A DNA stretch of 64,000 bases from Brachypodius melanocephalos (taxonomy: Eukaryota > Chordata > Aves > Passeriformes > Pycnonotidae): NCBI GenBank assembly GCA_013398615.1, contig VZSR01003282.1, positions 5,968,901 to 6,032,900 of the forward strand, given 5' to 3'. This document shows positions 62,836 through 64,000 of this stretch, piece by piece. Position numbers and translations under genes: made by a program. A model generated the notes under the pieces. That model worked only from the letters and a program-made list of their open reading frames with translations. It was not told where the DNA came from and ran no database searches. Numbering within the stretch: the first letter of the stretch is position 1; each line of letters opens with the position of its first letter.

Positions 62836-63106
62836 ATAGTTCTGAAAGGACTCCTGGAAGTTCTCCTGCTTCTTAGAATTTTAAGACAAATTAGTGTCTC
62901 TCCTGGTGAAAACTTTTACACTGCAGCTATTGTAGAGATTGGATTTTCATCCCTCTTTTCCTTTATTTCATTTACAGTAAGATCATTTAAACTGGAAAAA
63001 AGTGTTTGTCTGCTGTATTTTAAATTTCAGTGCATGACCTTGCTTGCTTCCTTGTGATACTAGAACATCAGAACTTCACAAGACAGGCCTGTTTTCTGGA
63101 AAATAG

Positions 63107-63112
63107 TTTATT
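63107..63112 (-). terminator. Candidate UBXN4 poly(A) signal AATAAA (minus strand)
   Basis: TTTATT on the plus strand reads AATAAA on the minus strand, about 470 bases past the UBXN4 stop. A nearer candidate is at 63417-63422, about 157 bases past the stop. Confidence 0.4.
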
Positions 63113-63578
63113 GAGTGCTTAGGGAATTAAAAACTACAAGGTTTTGCTTGCAGTTGCAGAAGCAAGAAAAAAGTTAAACATAAATTAGTTACCTGATTTG
63201 CTACTTATAGTGCTTCTGAAACCCTCATTTCAATCAGTCATTGTCTACCATGACCTTTATATTAATGTATCTGGCCCTTAAAGTTATGTAGCAGAATATT
63301 TATAGATTAAAAAGTGCCTTTCTATGGCATAGGGCAATATTTATGAAAGCTGATGGAGATTTTCAGTCTTTTTACTACATTTCACCTATACCCACTTGAT
63401 TTTTGACATAGGTGACTTTATTCCATAATCCACCGCTGGAATTAAGAATTAAGTAATTCAATCAGTGTAAAATAAGCCCCACTTGTCCAGAAGCTTTAGT
63501 TGACTTAGATCAAATAAGAGAAGGAAGAAAAAAAAAAAAAAAAGAAAGCAGCCAGATAGTAACTGCAGTAACTCAAAA

Positions 63579-63717
63579 CTACATTTGTTGTGTAGAATTT
63601 CCATTCCAAGTATTGTTTTCATCTTCTCCATCATCTTGAGTCCTCAGTCTATATATTTTGCCTTCTTTTTTGAAGTCTTCCCCCCGCTTTTCCACTACTC
63701 GCTTCCTGACTGCTTGC
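63579..63717 (-). CDS. UBXN4: UBX domain-containing protein 4, last coding exon (partial gene)
   Basis: UBXN4 (erasin) is an ER-membrane UBX protein that recruits p97/VCP for ER-associated degradation. The exon begins after a pyrimidine-rich acceptor (CTTTGTGCCCTAG on the minus strand) and encodes the C-terminal tail: QAVRKRVVEKRG, then DFKKEGKIYRLRTQDDGEDE, then NNTWNGNSTQQM and a stop at 63579. This tail matches the remembered vertebrate UBXN4 C-terminus closely and follows the conserved LCT-UBXN4 order, with UBXN4 convergent to LCT. The UBX domain and earlier exons lie beyond the window end. The acceptor is predicted from sequence and could be off by a few bases. Positions 63718-64000 are read as the preceding intron; I could not place another exon there. 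Confidence 0.88.
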
Positions 63718-64000
63718 CTAGGGCACAAAGAACGGTGAGGTTTGACAGTTTCCTCAGTAATAATTACACAAGAGAAGCAGCAAATGCAATAAACACAAAT
63801 CATCCATCCTTCTCTTATCCTCAATAATAGTTTTCTTCAGCCCTTTGTTTCCTTGGGAAGCAGTACCCAGGTGAAAATTTGTCACTTAGCAGTCAGACAG
63901 ACTGACAGATTCTCATTTTCCCTGTCATTGAAGCAAGGTGTGGCTTTCTCACCAGAAGCAGCCAAGCAGCTCTCCTGGTACATGGGAGATCTCATTCTCC

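Larger units (their letters stand above)
62518..63578. other. LCT-UBXN4 convergent 3' region
   Basis: Contains the LCT 3' UTR on the plus strand and the UBXN4 3' UTR on the minus strand. No canonical AATAAA was found for LCT close to its stop; ATTAAA occurs near 63124 and 63304. On the minus strand, AATAAA lies at 63417-63422 and 63107-63112. Poly(A) runs occur near 62555-62569 and 63529-63543. No further gene was seen. Confidence 0.6.

Overview
This window is a stretch of vertebrate nuclear DNA, most likely from a bird. Long introns interrupt conserved exons. The dispersed repeats are CR1-type LINE fragments with the degenerate ATTCTATG-like 3' end typical of sauropsids. The gene order DARS1-MCM6-LCT-UBXN4 matches the block known from human chromosome 2. 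Species cannot be fixed from sequence alone, and crocodilians or turtles also carry CR1. All gene names rest on reading the translated exons against remembered family sequences, not on a search.

Layout. Positions 1-26718 (+) hold the 3' part of DARS1, cytosolic aspartyl-tRNA synthetase: 13 coding exons, taken as exons 4-16 of 16, with very large AT-rich introns. Positions 26719-31334 are intergenic, with DARS1 poly(A) signals, two unexplained GC-richer blocks, a CR1 element and the CpG-rich MCM6 promoter. Positions 31335-43265 (+) hold all of MCM6, a replicative helicase subunit (17 coding exons, 826 residues by my count). Positions 43266-45864 are intergenic and contain a decayed second copy of the LCT promoter and start of exon 1, a perfect 28-bp hairpin, and the proximal LCT promoter. 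Positions 45865-62517 (+) hold all of LCT, lactase-phlorizin hydrolase (17 coding exons, 1925 residues, four glycosidase-family-1 repeats, C-terminal membrane anchor). Positions 63579-63717 (-) are the last coding exon of UBXN4, convergent with LCT.

How the genes relate. The four genes are linked by position, not by pathway: translation (DARS1), S-phase DNA unwinding (MCM6), digestion at the intestinal brush border (LCT) and ER-associated degradation (UBXN4). The known regulatory link is that in humans MCM6 introns carry LCT enhancers. Here the matching MCM6 intron 13 lies only 4.7-5.8 kb upstream of the LCT start codon. Both catalytic pairs of lactase are intact although birds receive no milk lactose. 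The most unusual signals are the upstream LCT exon-1 relic, the perfect hairpin in the LCT promoter, a second long hairpin in LCT intron 10, and the apparent loss of the arginine used for late pro-lactase processing in mammals.
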